The translations under genes and the position numbers were made by a program. The notes under the pieces were generated by a model that worked only from the letters and a program-made list of their open reading frames with translations, was not told where the DNA came from and ran no database searches. Shown here in pieces: positions 29,198-39,707 of a DNA stretch of 64,000 nucleotides; the first letter of the stretch is position 1; the number at the start of each line of letters is the position of its first letter. This DNA is from Trichomonas vaginalis G3 (lineage: Eukaryota > Parabasalia > Trichomonadida > Trichomonadidae), in contig NC_067205.1 in the NCBI RefSeq assembly GCF_026262505.1, positions 9,548,001 to 9,612,000 on the forward strand. The letters are read 5' to 3'.

Positions 29198-29713
29198 GCA
29201 GAGTATCTATTGTTTTATATTACATGTGTTTATAAATTATTGTTTGATATTTAATTTTACATGAAATTCAAGATGTTTTTCATCTATTTTTTTTATTTCA
29301 TAGCAATCAATATTTCGCATATTGTATTTTTCTATGCTACTTCAAAATAATATGATTTAGCTTATGGTGAACAAATTTACACCAGAATTCAACCATCAAA
29401 ATTTAAAAAATTAAACAAACATTAGATTTCATTAAAAATTTTGATGTGAAATAAAGAAAGTATGATATTTCATAAGTCCCAATCTAATAATTACATTAGA
29501 TCTGAAATTTGTATTTAATATTTATTACGCATTACTTCACAATTCTTCACAAAAATTCAATTAATCCGGATAATAAAATAAATCATAAGATTCTAATAGA
29601 GTTTTTTTGATGCCAAACAAGTACGACAGATGTTTGTTGTTTTTCAACTCAACCACAAATACGTGTAAGAAAAAATCGTTGCTAAAAAATATTTTTTACA
29701 AGAGTATTTTTTT
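29198..29713. other. Intergenic, AT-rich
   Basis: About 515 bp between two same-strand genes, with no recognisable repeat, RNA gene or coding relic. The upstream gene ends in TAG rather than TAAA. Confidence 0.5.
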
Positions 29714-31069
29714 ATGAACAACAATACGCTTAAGCCTAAGAATATTGTTGCTCCTAAATATGTATATATGGATGGAGATAGAACAGAGATTTATGTCATT
29801 TGCTTATCAATCGTTAATGGTCTCTCAATGGATCAAATTGATCCAACATTATACCCACAGATACAAGTAAATCTAAAGCAGGATCGCGAGAGATACCAAG
29901 TTCAAGGAAACAAAAGTGCTGTTGATCAAATTAACAAATCTTTAGCTTTTATTTATGATTACAATATTGAGCAACAAAGAAAAGATGAAAAAATGAGATA
30001 CTTAAGCGAAATTGCTTTTACAGATGCTGACGTTCAGCAGTGTCTTCAGGATGTAATCGAAGGCAAAGAAGTTGATTTGAGAACTCCTCAATTTAGAAAA
30101 GCGTTAATGCAGAAATTTAGAACTGCAAAGTACGAAGCAATACAAAAGACAGATTATGTACTTGCAGATGCAATTGAACGAGGTATCAACGGTTTAATTG
30201 TTTTTGAAAATCAAGAAAAAGTTCTTAAAGCACAAGAAAGACTCTTAAATCAGAAGAGCAAGCGCATGCAAAGAGTGCAAAATAGTATTGATCGTAAAGA
30301 AAAATCATGGGATATCGAGATACAAAATACAGAAAATCAAAAGAACAGAGAGATCGATAACCTTAAGAAATGCAAGGAACGAGATCTCAAGAGGTTTGAA
30401 AGTGAATGGGCAAAATCCCCTAAACAGCCATTTAGACCTTCAACTTATTTAATTGACGCAAAAAGAAAAGTCGATTTTTACAAGAATCTTGAGCGATGCG
30501 ATGCTCTTGATGAAGCTCTTAAAGCTGCAAATGATCTTGAGGCTAAAGAAAAGAAAGATTACCAAGACCATCTTGATTTAGAGTATAATAGAAGATGTGG
30601 CGATATTGAAAGCAAGTATGATAATAGAATATCTGAAAAAGAAACGTTTTATACAAATACTCTTCAAAGAATGCGTAATCAGAAAGAATCTGATATAAAT
30701 TCTCTCAAAAAAGGTCTTGCGTTCTTAGAATCCAGACATTTAATGGGCGTTGATGAGTCAATGATAGTTGTTGAAGATAAATCCTCTGATGAAGAAGATT
30801 CTTCTCAACTTCCCCCTTTATCTCCAAAACCAAACACAAGTTCACAACCTTCTCCACCTAGAGAAGCTAGAACCACTCAGAGATCACCACGAAGAACACC
30901 ACATACAGCTAGAACTCCAAGATCTCCACGTTCACCAAGAATTGCAAATAATGAACCAGAATATCAGCTCACAGAGAGCCGGGCAAAGTTTGTTCAGAGA
31001 AGAGCTTATAATTACCTTCTTTATACAAGAGCTAACGTTAAATCTCCATCAAAAAGAGTTGTTGATTAA
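29714..31069 (+). CDS. Coiled-coil protein, paralogue of the 11950-13332 product
   Basis: The 451-residue protein has a helical N-terminal region (about 20-85) with the pattern IYVICLSIVNGLSMDQIDPTL and ERYQVQGNKSAVDQINKSL. Residues 85-350 form a long charged helix containing DYVLADAIERGI and CDALDEALKAANDLEAKEK, which lines up with FKYADECDKKIE and SGNFDEANYIRDKAEEDH of the protein at 11950-13332. The C-terminus is disordered and basic (P-R-S-T-rich, TPRSPRSPR), a possible phosphorylation or microtubule-binding type tail. No enzyme motif is seen. I infer a structural or scaffold role, with low certainty. The start ATG at 29714 follows a T-rich stretch. Confidence 0.65.
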   Translation: MNNNTLKPKNIVAPKYVYMDGDRTEIYVICLSIVNGLSMDQIDPTLYPQIQVNLKQDRERYQVQGNKSAVDQINKSLAFIYDYNIEQQRKDEKMRYLSEIAFTDADVQQCLQDVIEGKEVDLRTPQFRKALMQKFRTAKYEAIQKTDYVLADAIERGINGLIVFENQEKVLKAQERLLNQKSKRMQRVQNSIDRKEKSWDIEIQNTENQKNREIDNLKKCKERDLKRFESEWAKSPKQPFRPSTYLIDAKRKVDFYKNLERCDALDEALKAANDLEAKEKKDYQDHLDLEYNRRCGDIESKYDNRISEKETFYTNTLQRMRNQKESDINSLKKGLAFLESRHLMGVDESMIVVEDKSSDEEDSSQLPPLSPKPNTSSQPSPPREARTTQRSPRRTPHTARTPRSPRSPRIANNEPEYQLTESRAKFVQRRAYNYLLYTRANVKSPSKRVVD

Positions 31070-31509
31070 TGCTATTATTTTGTTTGATTATTAAATACGT
31101 TAATTATTGTTTAATTTTTGCTTATTGAAAGATTGCCTTTATAATTTTTTTATAAATTTTCCAAATTACAATCTTTGCTCAAAACTTTAAATGAGAATCA
31201 TCCATGAAGGAAATGTCAACATTTCAATTTCCCTAATGGTCTTATTTAGTAAAAAAAAGCTATTTTTGTAAATTCAACAACACATATTTCAATTGGACGT
31301 TCAAATTCCTTCCTCTATAGAACAATTCTACATAGCGACTACCAATGTAAATAATTCTATTGATAAATTCTTTAAATAAAGCATCTAATGAGACATTTCA
31401 AATTATACATTAAAGTATGAGCATATAGGTAGTATAATAACAAGACTTATCATTTGTTTAACACCATTTGCAATTGAAAGTGTAATACATAATAAAGTTT
31501 TTATTCCGA
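31070..31509. other. Intergenic between convergent genes
   Basis: About 440 bp of AT-rich DNA between the 3' ends of the coiled-coil gene and the first discoidin-like gene. I see no repeat or coding relic. Confidence 0.5.
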
Positions 31510-32229
31510 TTAAAAATTGGAAAACATTGCAAAATTAAATATCATTGTTTCTTTTCTCAAAGCTTTTTCTGGAGTGTAAAGCATTTTACCTGGATATAAC
31601 GTACCAAAGAACAATAATTTTGAAAGAACTAAATATCGATCGCTTTGTTTCTTGTTAATATCAATGTTTTTCATTTTAAACTTAGAGTAATTCCTTTTTT
31701 GTAGGGGAAGGTTATAGTGAACAGCCCAATTTTTAGGTTCTACTCCTATTTGACCGAGATTTATAATATCAGAATCTTTCGAAGTGCGATCATCAATAAG
31801 TATCCAATTGCCTGGTGATGCCTCACCAAATAATTGATAATGGTTTATATATCTTTCTATTTTAGAATACGTAATTGTATAACTTTCAAGATAAACTTTT
31901 GAAGAAAGAAAATCAAAAGTTATTTCCATAATCGGATCATTAGCACGAGTAAGAAATCTCAAGCCTGCATATTTAGTAGGGTTCAAAAAAATAGAATCAA
32001 TTGTTGTTCTCCCTGAACCAGAACTTTGATCATCGATGTATATGGAACTTGAGTTTTTAGCAATTAAAAATCCGGCTCTTGTCAGGTTCTCTTCGTCATA
32101 AACTTCTCTCATTGCTGCAAACAAATCATTGAAATTTTTAATATCATTTGGATATGGTCTATATGTAACATTGATTGCAGAAATCTTTTTTAGTGAAGCG
32201 GTAAAGCACCAAAAGTACAAGAAAGCCAT
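31510..32229 (-). CDS. Secreted discoidin (F5/8C)-like protein, 239 residues
   Basis: A hydrophobic N-terminus (MAFLYFWCFTASLKKISA) resembles a signal peptide. After it, residues about 100-215 have the layout of a discoidin/F5-8C beta-sandwich: IMEITFDFLSSKVYLESYTITYS, then HYQLFGEASPGNWILIDDR, then NYSKFKMKNID and a final FFGTLYPG strand. Such domains bind sugars or membranes, often outside the cell. It is closely similar throughout to the product at 43034-43753, so the two are full-length paralogues about 11 kb apart in one cluster. A role in surface attachment is possible. Confidence 0.65.
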   Translation of the reverse strand: MAFLYFWCFTASLKKISAINVTYRPYPNDIKNFNDLFAAMREVYDEENLTRAGFLIAKNSSSIYIDDQSSGSGRTTIDSIFLNPTKYAGLRFLTRANDPIMEITFDFLSSKVYLESYTITYSKIERYINHYQLFGEASPGNWILIDDRTSKDSDIINLGQIGVEPKNWAVHYNLPLQKRNYSKFKMKNIDINKKQSDRYLVLSKLLFFGTLYPGKMLYTPEKALRKETMIFNFAMFSNF

Positions 32230-32939
32230 ATTTTGTTTTGTTTTTTCAATAAAAAAATTCTAACTTAAATTTGTATTTTTGCGGATGTTGCTATTTTTGC
32301 TTTAGAGATTAAAATCCGAATATTTGAATAGAGTTTTCAATTTCTTCCATGGCAAAAGCAATGTTATAGACCGAAAATAGATTTTTTCGGTTTTCTCTTC
32401 AAATAATTGAAAGAATGATACTATTATAGGTTTATTATATTATATAGCATATAATCATGCTATAGCCGAAAATTATAAGTTTTGAGAAGATTGAATATAA
32501 CACAAATAAATTTGAATGTAAGTTAAATTGCTTGTTGTTTTAATAGCTATTTAATGAGAAATCCAATATTGCAAAATTCAAATTGATATGATTGAAAAGA
32601 ACAGAAAAAGTCATTCTTTTCAATTCGAATGTGTTTCATTGTATTATAATTATATGGCAAATAAGATATTTAAATTTGATTTTTGAAGGAAAATTCACAA
32701 AATTGAATAAATTCAAATAATTTTTATTCAAAAATAAACTAGTTATTTGAGTTTAATACTAATTATCTATTCAAACTACAAAGTTTGTAATTTAAAATAT
32801 TTTGTGAGATCAGATTGAATTAATTCAAGGTTCTTTTCAATTAATATAAATGACCATATTACGCATTTTCGAACATTTTAAACCAAATATATAAAAATGG
32901 GAGACGAATGTTAAATTTGCTACACATGGGGGAGTTGTC

Positions 32940-33262
32940 TGCAAAGTTTTAGTCTTATCTCTAACAAAAAATTAATTTTTAAAAAATGACCGAATACGTT
33001 TCACAGCGAGAAAAAATAAAAGGCAAGATAGAATTTTCTAGACATAAAGAAGTTGTTTACCGAGTTTTAGCTCTTATCTCTAACAAAAAATTAATTTTTA
33101 AAAAAATGACCCGAATACGTTTCACAGCGAGAAAAAAAAAAAGGCAAGATAGAATTTTCTAGACATAAAGAAGTTGTTTACCGAGTTTTAGCTCTTATCT
33201 CTAACAAAAATTAATTTTAAAAAAATGACCGAATACGTTCACAGCGAGAAAAAAATAAAACT
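32940..33262. repeat. Subterminal array, left arm: three units of about 119 bp
   Basis: The unit contains GACCGAATACGTTTCACAGC, GCAAGATAGAATTTTCTAGAC and TAGCTCTTATCTCTAACAAA. CACAGCGAGAAA occurs at about 33002, 33123 and 33240. The first (outer) copy is more divergent (TTTGCTACACATGGGGGAG in place of the usual TTTTCTAGACATAAAGAAG). The array is inverted relative to the right-arm array. Confidence 0.85.
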
Positions 33263-33435
33263 GTACACTGATTTTCATTTTCATTTCCAGTCAATTTACT
33301 TATTATTTTTTCTTTTTTCATTTTAATTATAAATTATTTCGTAATACGTTTATTTACGTTACCATTTTCTTTATTCTTTTGAATTCCATACTAGACACTT
33401 ATAGAATATTTTGATTGTTAACGTACTTCATTAGA

Positions 33436-34410
33436 ATGAATCCTTACAAAGGGTATGTCGATCGAATTTACCTAATTGGTATTTCCAATCAGATTGAAGA
33501 AGGTAAAATGACATGGGAAGAAGCTTGCACCCATGTTCCCATCGCCCCAACCCTTCAATCAAATGATTTCAAATATTTAGATGTTTCAAAATCTTTTTTA
33601 CAAAATCAATTTAGCTTACAGAATATCCCATTGCCTAAAGGCAAGAAAGGTCGTAGGGTCAATCCCTACGACCAAATCAAAGCTCTTGCTGTGATACATG
33701 ACCACTGGGCCTTTCCCTGTGGTCAAACAAAACAATGGAAACGTTTGAAATTACAACAAATTGATGTATCTTATAGAGAAGTACGCAGATACTTCAAAGA
33801 AAATCATTTCACCAAGACGCGATTAGAGCATGCCGGGCCAGAAACAGCAGTAAGATATTGGGCGCTTTCACCCAATCTTATCTGGCACGCAGATGTTCAT
33901 TATTTTAGGGGTGTTCGTGGCCAGTATATTTATGGCATAATCGACGATTTTAGCCGCAAAGTCCTAGCGTGTATACAAATACCAGATATGCTGGCAGCGA
34001 CGACAGCGAACGTTGCGGCTTCCGCCTTCATTGAATTTGGCGCCCCTTATTGTTTCTGGACCGACAACCGTTCAGAAAATAGGAGCACCTTTCAAGATCT
34101 ACTTGATCTTTGAGGCGTCCAATGGCGGCATACAGACTCTCATTCTCCCTACCAAAATGGGAAGATTGAGAGATTCTGGCCGAAATTGGAGCGCTGCCAA
34201 AGCATTCAGGCTATTCCCGCCTTTATTTGGGAGTATAATAATAACACACCGCATGAAGATCTCCCAATTAATCCATTAACTGGAACAAATTACACGCCAA
34301 ATCAAATGTATCAGCTGAAACCGAAATACACAAATGCAGATACAGAAAGGTTGTGGCAAATATGGGATACAGATACAGGCATGACCGCTGTTGACAGATT
34401 CACAGCGTAA
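33436..34410 (+). pseudogene. IS481-like DDE (rve) transposase with one in-frame TGA
   Basis: From the ATG at 33436 the frame gives a basic, helical N-terminal DNA-binding part (about residues 1-130). The catalytic core follows, with the first Asp in LIWHADVHYFRG, the second in CFWTDNRSEN, and the Glu in SPYQNGKIERFW. A single TGA at 34111-34113 interrupts a frame that otherwise continues in phase to the TAA at 34408-34410. The second Asp and the Glu are 34-35 residues apart, as in D,D-35-E enzymes. CGA (Arg) to TGA is the simplest explanation for the stop. The enzyme family cuts and joins element ends. Apart from the stop the gene looks complete, so the copy is young but probably not self-sufficient. 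Confidence 0.75.
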
Positions 34411-34817
34411 TAATAAACATAATTTTTTAATTTCATTTTTAACAAGTTTTTTAAATGTATGTAATGAATAATTCATTAGAATATGATAATGCACATTGTA
34501 ACAGAATAGAACAATCACCAAATTTTTTTTGAAATTAAAAAATAAAAGTAAAAAGTATAAAGTAATCTAACCAAATAAGATATTTAAAAGAATTTTGGAA
34601 AAAACAGAATAAGGATAATGATATTATTTTAGATACACAATCGATGTACTGAAGAATAATCCGGTAAATGATGATATAAAATTAGATTATTTTACAAGTA
34701 GCTAAAAGAATAAAACTATAATATAAAATAAATGAAGTTTAATGAAACAATAAAGGTTAAATAAATAATAAAGATTTTTATTTTATATCAGTTTTGAGAA
34801 GAAGTAACAGCTGACAA
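34411..34817. other. Transposon interior between transposase and right arm
   Basis: About 400 bp of AT-rich sequence following the transposase stop, without a second gene. It belongs to the IS481-like element and separates the gene from the right repeat array. Confidence 0.6.
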
Positions 34818-35670
34818 TTGGTAGACAACTTCTTTATGTCTAGAAAATTCTATCTTGCCTTTTATTTTTTTCTCGCTGTGAAACGTATTCGGTCATTTTT
34901 TTAAAAATTAATTTTTTGTTAGAGATAAGAGCTAAAACTCGGTAAACAACTTCTTTATGTCTAGAAAATTCTATCTTGCCTTTTTTTTTTTCTCGCTGTG
35001 AAACGTATTCGGTCATTTTTTTTAAAAATTAATTTTTTGTTAGAGATAAGAGCTAAAACTCGGTAAACAACTTCTTTATGTCTAGAAAATTCTATCTTGC
35101 CTTTTATTTTTTCTCGCTGTGAAACGTATTCGGTCATTTTTTTAAAAATTAATTTTTTGTTAGAGATAAGAGCTAAAACTCGGTAAACAACTTCTTTATG
35201 TCTAGAAAATTCTATCTTGCCTTTTATTTTTTTCTCGCTGTGAAACGTATTCGGTCATTTTTTTAAAAATTAATTTTTTGTTAGAGATAAGAGCTAAAAC
35301 TCGGTAAACAACTTCTTTATGTCTAGAAAATTCTATCTTGCCTTTTATTTTTTTCTCGCTGTGAAACGTATTCGGTCATTTTTTTAAAATTAATTTTTTG
35401 TTAGAGATAAGAGCTAAAACTCGGTAAACAACTTCTTTATGTCTAGAAAATTCTATCTTGCCTTTTATTTTTTTCTCGCTGTGAAACGTATTCGGTCATT
35501 TTTTTTAAAAATTAATTTTTTGTTAGAGATAAGAGCTAAAACTCGGTAAACAACTTCTTTATGTCTAGAAAATTCTATCTTGCCTTTTATTTTTTTCTCG
35601 CTGTGAAACGTATTCGGTCATTTTTTTTAAAAATTAATTTTTTGTTAGAGATAAGAGCTAAAACTTTGCA
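34818..35670. repeat. Subterminal array, right arm: seven units of about 119 bp
   Basis: CTCGCTGTGAAACGTATTCGG occurs seven times (about 34872, 34991, 35111, 35232, 35353, 35473 and 35594), each with GTAAACAACTTCTTTATGTC. The units differ mainly in lengths of T and A runs. The left arm has only three such units, in inverted orientation. The last unit has the same divergent outer variant (GCAGACAACTCCCCCATGTG) as the outermost left unit, so the expansion occurred inside the array. Confidence 0.9.
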
Positions 35671-36265
35671 GACAACTCCCCCATGTGTAGCAAATTTAAC
35701 ATTCGTCTCCCATTTTTATATATTTGGTTTAAAATGTTCGAAAATGCGTAATATGGTCATTTATATTAATTGAAAAGAACCTTGAATTAATTCAATCTGA
35801 TCTCACAAAATATTTTAAATTACAAACTTTGTAGTTTGAATAGATAATTAGTATTAAACTCAAATAACTAGTTTATTTTTGAATAAAAATTATTTGAATT
35901 TATTCAATTTTGTGAATTTTCCTTCAAAAATCAAATTTAAATATCTTATTTGCCATATAATTATAAATACAATGAAACACATTCGAAATTGAAAAGAATG
36001 ACTTTTTCTGTTCTTTCAATCATTCAATTTGAATTTTGCAATATTGGATTTCTCATTAAATAGCTATTAAAAACAACAAGCAATTTAACTTACATTCAAA
36101 TTTATTTGTGTTATATTCAATCTTCTCAAAACTTATAATTTTCGGCTATAGCATGATTATATGCTATATAATATAATAAACCTATAATAGTATCATTCTT
36201 TCAATTATTTGAAGAGAAAACCGAAAAAATCTATTTTCGGTCTATAACACCATGGCAAAAGCAAT

Positions 36266-36702
36266 TTTCAATGAACCGAAATTGATCGAATAAAATATTG
36301 AGTAAAATCAATATAGAAATTATATCGAAAAAATCGAGGAATTTCCAAGCGGATAATAAATTCTGAAGGCACACAAAATATTCATCAGCAGAAAATGATT
36401 TAAAAAATCGTGTTAAATATAATGTTATGTTACTGATTCTAGATATTTAGTTATTTTTCAAAATCTTTACATTGAATCTGACGTATCTGACCGAAATTTT
36501 GAAGCATTCTATTGAAAAAGAAAGTTTTCAAAATCTTCTGATTGTACTGATTAAAATGATTTACCTTCATCTTCAAACTATACATTCAATTTTTGTGATA
36601 ATGAAAACAATTGCTTCATTTTCATTAGTAATTCAACTATAGATATGTTTAGAAATAATATTGATTTGATGTAATTTTTTTTTCAAAACTTTAAAGATTT
36701 CC
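36266..36702. other. Spacer with a Pmp-like coding relic
   Basis: Between the transposon and the Pmp-like gene. The segment around 36530-36675 reads as a fragment (SNYTFNFCDNENNCFIFISN, then STIDMFRNN) with the same short beta-strand style as Pmp-like proteins, so it may be the end of an older, truncated copy. Otherwise AT-rich. Confidence 0.4.
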
Positions 36703-39465
36703 ATGCATTTCCTTTTTCCATTTCTTATAGGATCGAAAATTGATGATTCATATCGATCTCATAAGCTCTTAAGTGGAGAAGAGCAGCCCGAATTCCTTCG
36801 GCCAGATTATTCACTTGTTATCTCAATGAACAATCAATTATTTACATTTAAGTCTGCAATTGTCGAATCTAGCAAGAGAGAATACGTATACTACAAATGT
36901 GATGTTACAATTACATCCGAAAGTAAATTTCTAAATAATTATGGTTTTGGAAAATCTACTTCATCTGGCTTCGGCGGAGCACTTTACATGTATGAATCTG
37001 TTTTCCAAATTGTTTCCCCTGATCCAAGTAAAAATTCTATTTTTTCAGGAAATTCAGCAGCTTATGGTGGTGCTTTGTGCTTAGTTTCTACAGCATCATA
37101 CTTATCAAACGCAGTATTCACATCTAACCAAGCATACAAGCACGCAGGCGCAGTCTACTTCGAAAACAAGTTAATCAGCAACGGACGCCTTTCTAACGTT
37201 GTTTAGTTCCTTGGCACATCATTAAAGTTCAGTGGCAACACAGCATCAGAATACGGTGGTGCCATCATGATATATGCTGCGTCAGAAGTTTATATCGAGC
37301 GTTCTATTTTCAACAGCAACCGATGCTGTTTTTCCGGTGGTGCCATTCGTCTTATGAATGTTGACAGTCTTAAACTTAACTACGTTGTTTTCTCATGCAA
37401 CGTTGTTGATGCACACCAAACAGAGCTTCATATCCCATATAAACTTCGTCAAGAGAAAGGCGAAAGTATCGATAATGATTTTTCTAACAAAGTCACATCA
37501 ACACGATTTGTTGGTCGTGGTGGTGGTGCTATTGGATTCTCTTCTGATGACAAGAAAGGAAATCTCATTAATGGTGCTCAAACATATGAAAAGCGACATT
37601 TTGAAACACATCACTGTTGTTTCTACAAAGACACATCAACATACACCGGCCAAACATTCGGTGATGGTGCAGCACACGAGATCTTAATTGATGGATACAC
37701 GGAATTCATTTCATATGATGATTACATATATAACTTCAATCCTAATGAACTTCCATCACAATCAGTTTCACAAGTTGTTCGCACATGGCTTGAAGACGTC
37801 ACAAGTATGGTTTTTCTTGGCAATCGATTCAACTCAGATCCAAACACAATTGATCTTTGTTCAGGCAAAGAAGACAAAGAATTGACATATCCAACATCTA
37901 TTTCATATTCTTACGCGACTATTTCTAACGTCGGTGATAGCACAACAAGTAATGTTGCATCACCAACCGAATACACATATGTTGCAACCGCTATCACAAA
38001 ACTTCCACAAAAGACAGCAAGCTCACAAACTAAATATAGTTCAGCTAAACTGAGGATTGATTCACCGACAAGTTATTTCAATCCATCATTTGTTTCATTC
38101 ACTATCCCACCAGCAACACCACACAGCACAGCTCATTCAACACCACATTCAACAGCACATTCAACACCACACAGCACTTTCCACTCTACACCACACTCAA
38201 CAGCATTTAGTACAGCACACTCAACTCCACATTCTACAGTACATTCCACTCCATTTAGTACTGGCCACTCGACATCACACAGTACATTCCATTCTACACC
38301 ACATTCCACAGCTCATTCAACACCACATAGTACATTCCACAGTACTCCACATTCTACTCCGCATATTACATATTACTTAACTCCATATAGTACTGTACAT
38401 TCTACAGCGCATAGAACACCATTTAGTACTTTCCATTCAACTCCATTTCAAACTGCTTTCTCAACACCATTTAGTACAGCACATTCAACAGCTCATTCAA
38501 CACCTCATAGCACATTCCACTCAACGCCTCATATTACAGTTTATTCAACACCGTTTAGTACTATGCATTATACTGCTCATTCAACTCCATTTAGCACTAT
38601 GCATTCAACTGCTCATTCAACACCGTTTAGCACTGCACACTCTACGCCATCTTCATCACGTATTGGAACACCATTTATAACAGCTCATTCTACCCCACAT
38701 TCTACAGCTCATTCAACACCGCATAGTACGTTCCACAGTACTCCACATTCCACACCATACATAACATTCCACTCTACACCACATTCTACAGCACACTCAA
38801 CTCCTCACAGCACTTTCCATATTACTCCGTTCAAGACAGCATTTTCTACACCACACAGTACAGCTCATTCAACAGCATTTAGTACACCACACTCAACTCC
38901 ACACAGTACAGCATTTGTCACAGTATTTTCTACACCACATATCACAGCACACAAAACTCCTTTCGACACAATGTCATCAACTCCATTTAATACAGCATTC
39001 GAAACAGCTTATTCTACACCATTCATCACAACACATCAAGCACCATACAACACAGTTCACAGAACACCCGATTTAACAGTTGTTTCTATTTCTAAAGAAG
39101 AACTATCACCTACACCAGCTGCTACATCCACTCTCAATGCCGAAGGAAACACCACAACTAAGAAACGAAGTATCTGGCCAATCATTGTTGGTGCTATCTG
39201 CGGATTACTTCTTCTTGCTCTTATTATTTTCTTCATCATTTATAAGAAGAAGAAAGCCGAAGATGCACCTCAAGAGATTTCTGAAGAATCATTGAAGAGT
39301 GTATCTGAAGACGAACATATGGAGACATATATTGACACTAACATTTTAGTAACTAATGAAAATCCAATTTGGACTCAATCAATAGAAAATGGAGATGCAT
39401 TCGATCTTGATTTCGAAGAAAAAGAATCATTCGCTGGAATTGAAGATCAATATCAAGAGCATTAA
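36703..39465 (+). pseudogene. Pmp-like surface protein with STPH-repeat stalk, one in-frame TAG
   Basis: A single frame covers 36703-39465, interrupted once by TAG at 37204-37206; codons on both sides are in phase and coding-like (GRLSNVV, stop, FLGTSLKFSGN). The N-terminus is short and hydrophobic (MHFLFPFLIG). The ectodomain has the GGA[LI/IV]-and-FxxN repeats of chlamydial-type Pmp beta-helices: GFGGALYMYES, AAYGGALCLV, AYKHAGAVYFEN, SEYGGAIMIY, CFSGGAIRLM. A stalk of [STHFAP] tetrapeptides (38118-39068) leads to a transmembrane helix (IWPIIVGAICGLLLLALIIFF), KKKK and an acidic ~60-residue cytosolic tail. The gene could be functional only with read-through; otherwise it is recently dead. 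The stop lies in TAAA. Confidence 0.75.
38118..39068 (+). repeat. Coding STPH/STAH/STFH tetrapeptide repeat tract
   Basis: About 950 bp encode roughly 75-80 four-residue units of the form S-T-[P/A/F/M/V]-[H/F], most often HSTPHSTAHSTPHSTFHS. The DNA units of 12-24 bp differ by synonymous changes, so the array is old enough to have diverged while the peptide pattern was kept. Dense Ser/Thr suggests O-glycosylation of an extended stalk, and the regularly spaced His could bind metal; both are inference. Confidence 0.85.
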
Positions 39466-39707
39466 ACCGCTTTTATTCTTTATTTAATTGTTTTGTACAG
39501 AAAATTAAATGGTCTTTTATAGTTTTTGGTTTGATGAATATTGAATGATTATAAAATCTGCATGAAATGGCTGTCATTGCTTCTGCTTTGTGAATGCGAG
39601 ATCATTGCTTAAACTCAGATAATAGACCAACAGATTTCTTAAACCAAAAAGGAAAATCGATATTAATAGCATTCTCTAAAATTAGAAAGATAAATATAAA
39701 TTACTTA
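39466..39707. other. Spacer containing a relic of a discoidin-like gene start
   Basis: At about 39628-39704 the DNA aligns at roughly 70% with the first ~80 bp of the gene at 40703 (shared words ACAGATTTCTTAA, CCAAAAAG, GATAAATA). The frame is lost. The preceding ~100 bp also resemble the upstream flank of 40703, so an entire start region was duplicated and then cut short next to the gene at 39708. Confidence 0.6.

Larger units (their letters stand above)
32363..36249 (+). mobile_element. IS481-like eukaryotic DNA transposon with very long TIRs
   Basis: The left terminus TGTTATAGACCGAAAATAG (from 32362/32363) and the inverse of the right terminus (to 36249) are nearly identical for hundreds of bp. 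CCATGGCAAAAGCAA flanks both sides directly (32347-32361 and 36250-36264), a 15-bp target duplication (16 bp if the shared T is counted). The left inverted repeat is about 0.9 kb (to ~33262); the right is about 1.4 kb (from ~34820) because it carries more copies of a 119-bp unit. The single central gene encodes an rve-type DDE transposase. TGT ends, a DDE of this type and a long duplication all fit the IS481 family (4-15 bp duplications in bacteria, from memory). Near-identity of the TIRs suggests recent arrival. Confidence 0.8.

Noticed and set aside
35561-35773. 70-codon frame in the right arm of the IS481-like element
   Set aside because: Runs through the 119-bp repeat unit and into the inverted repeat; not conserved between units.
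37358-38380. Plus-strand His/Thr/Gln-rich frames overlapping the STPH tract
   Set aside because: Alternative frames of the repetitive stalk; the main frame has the beta-helix, membrane and tail parts.
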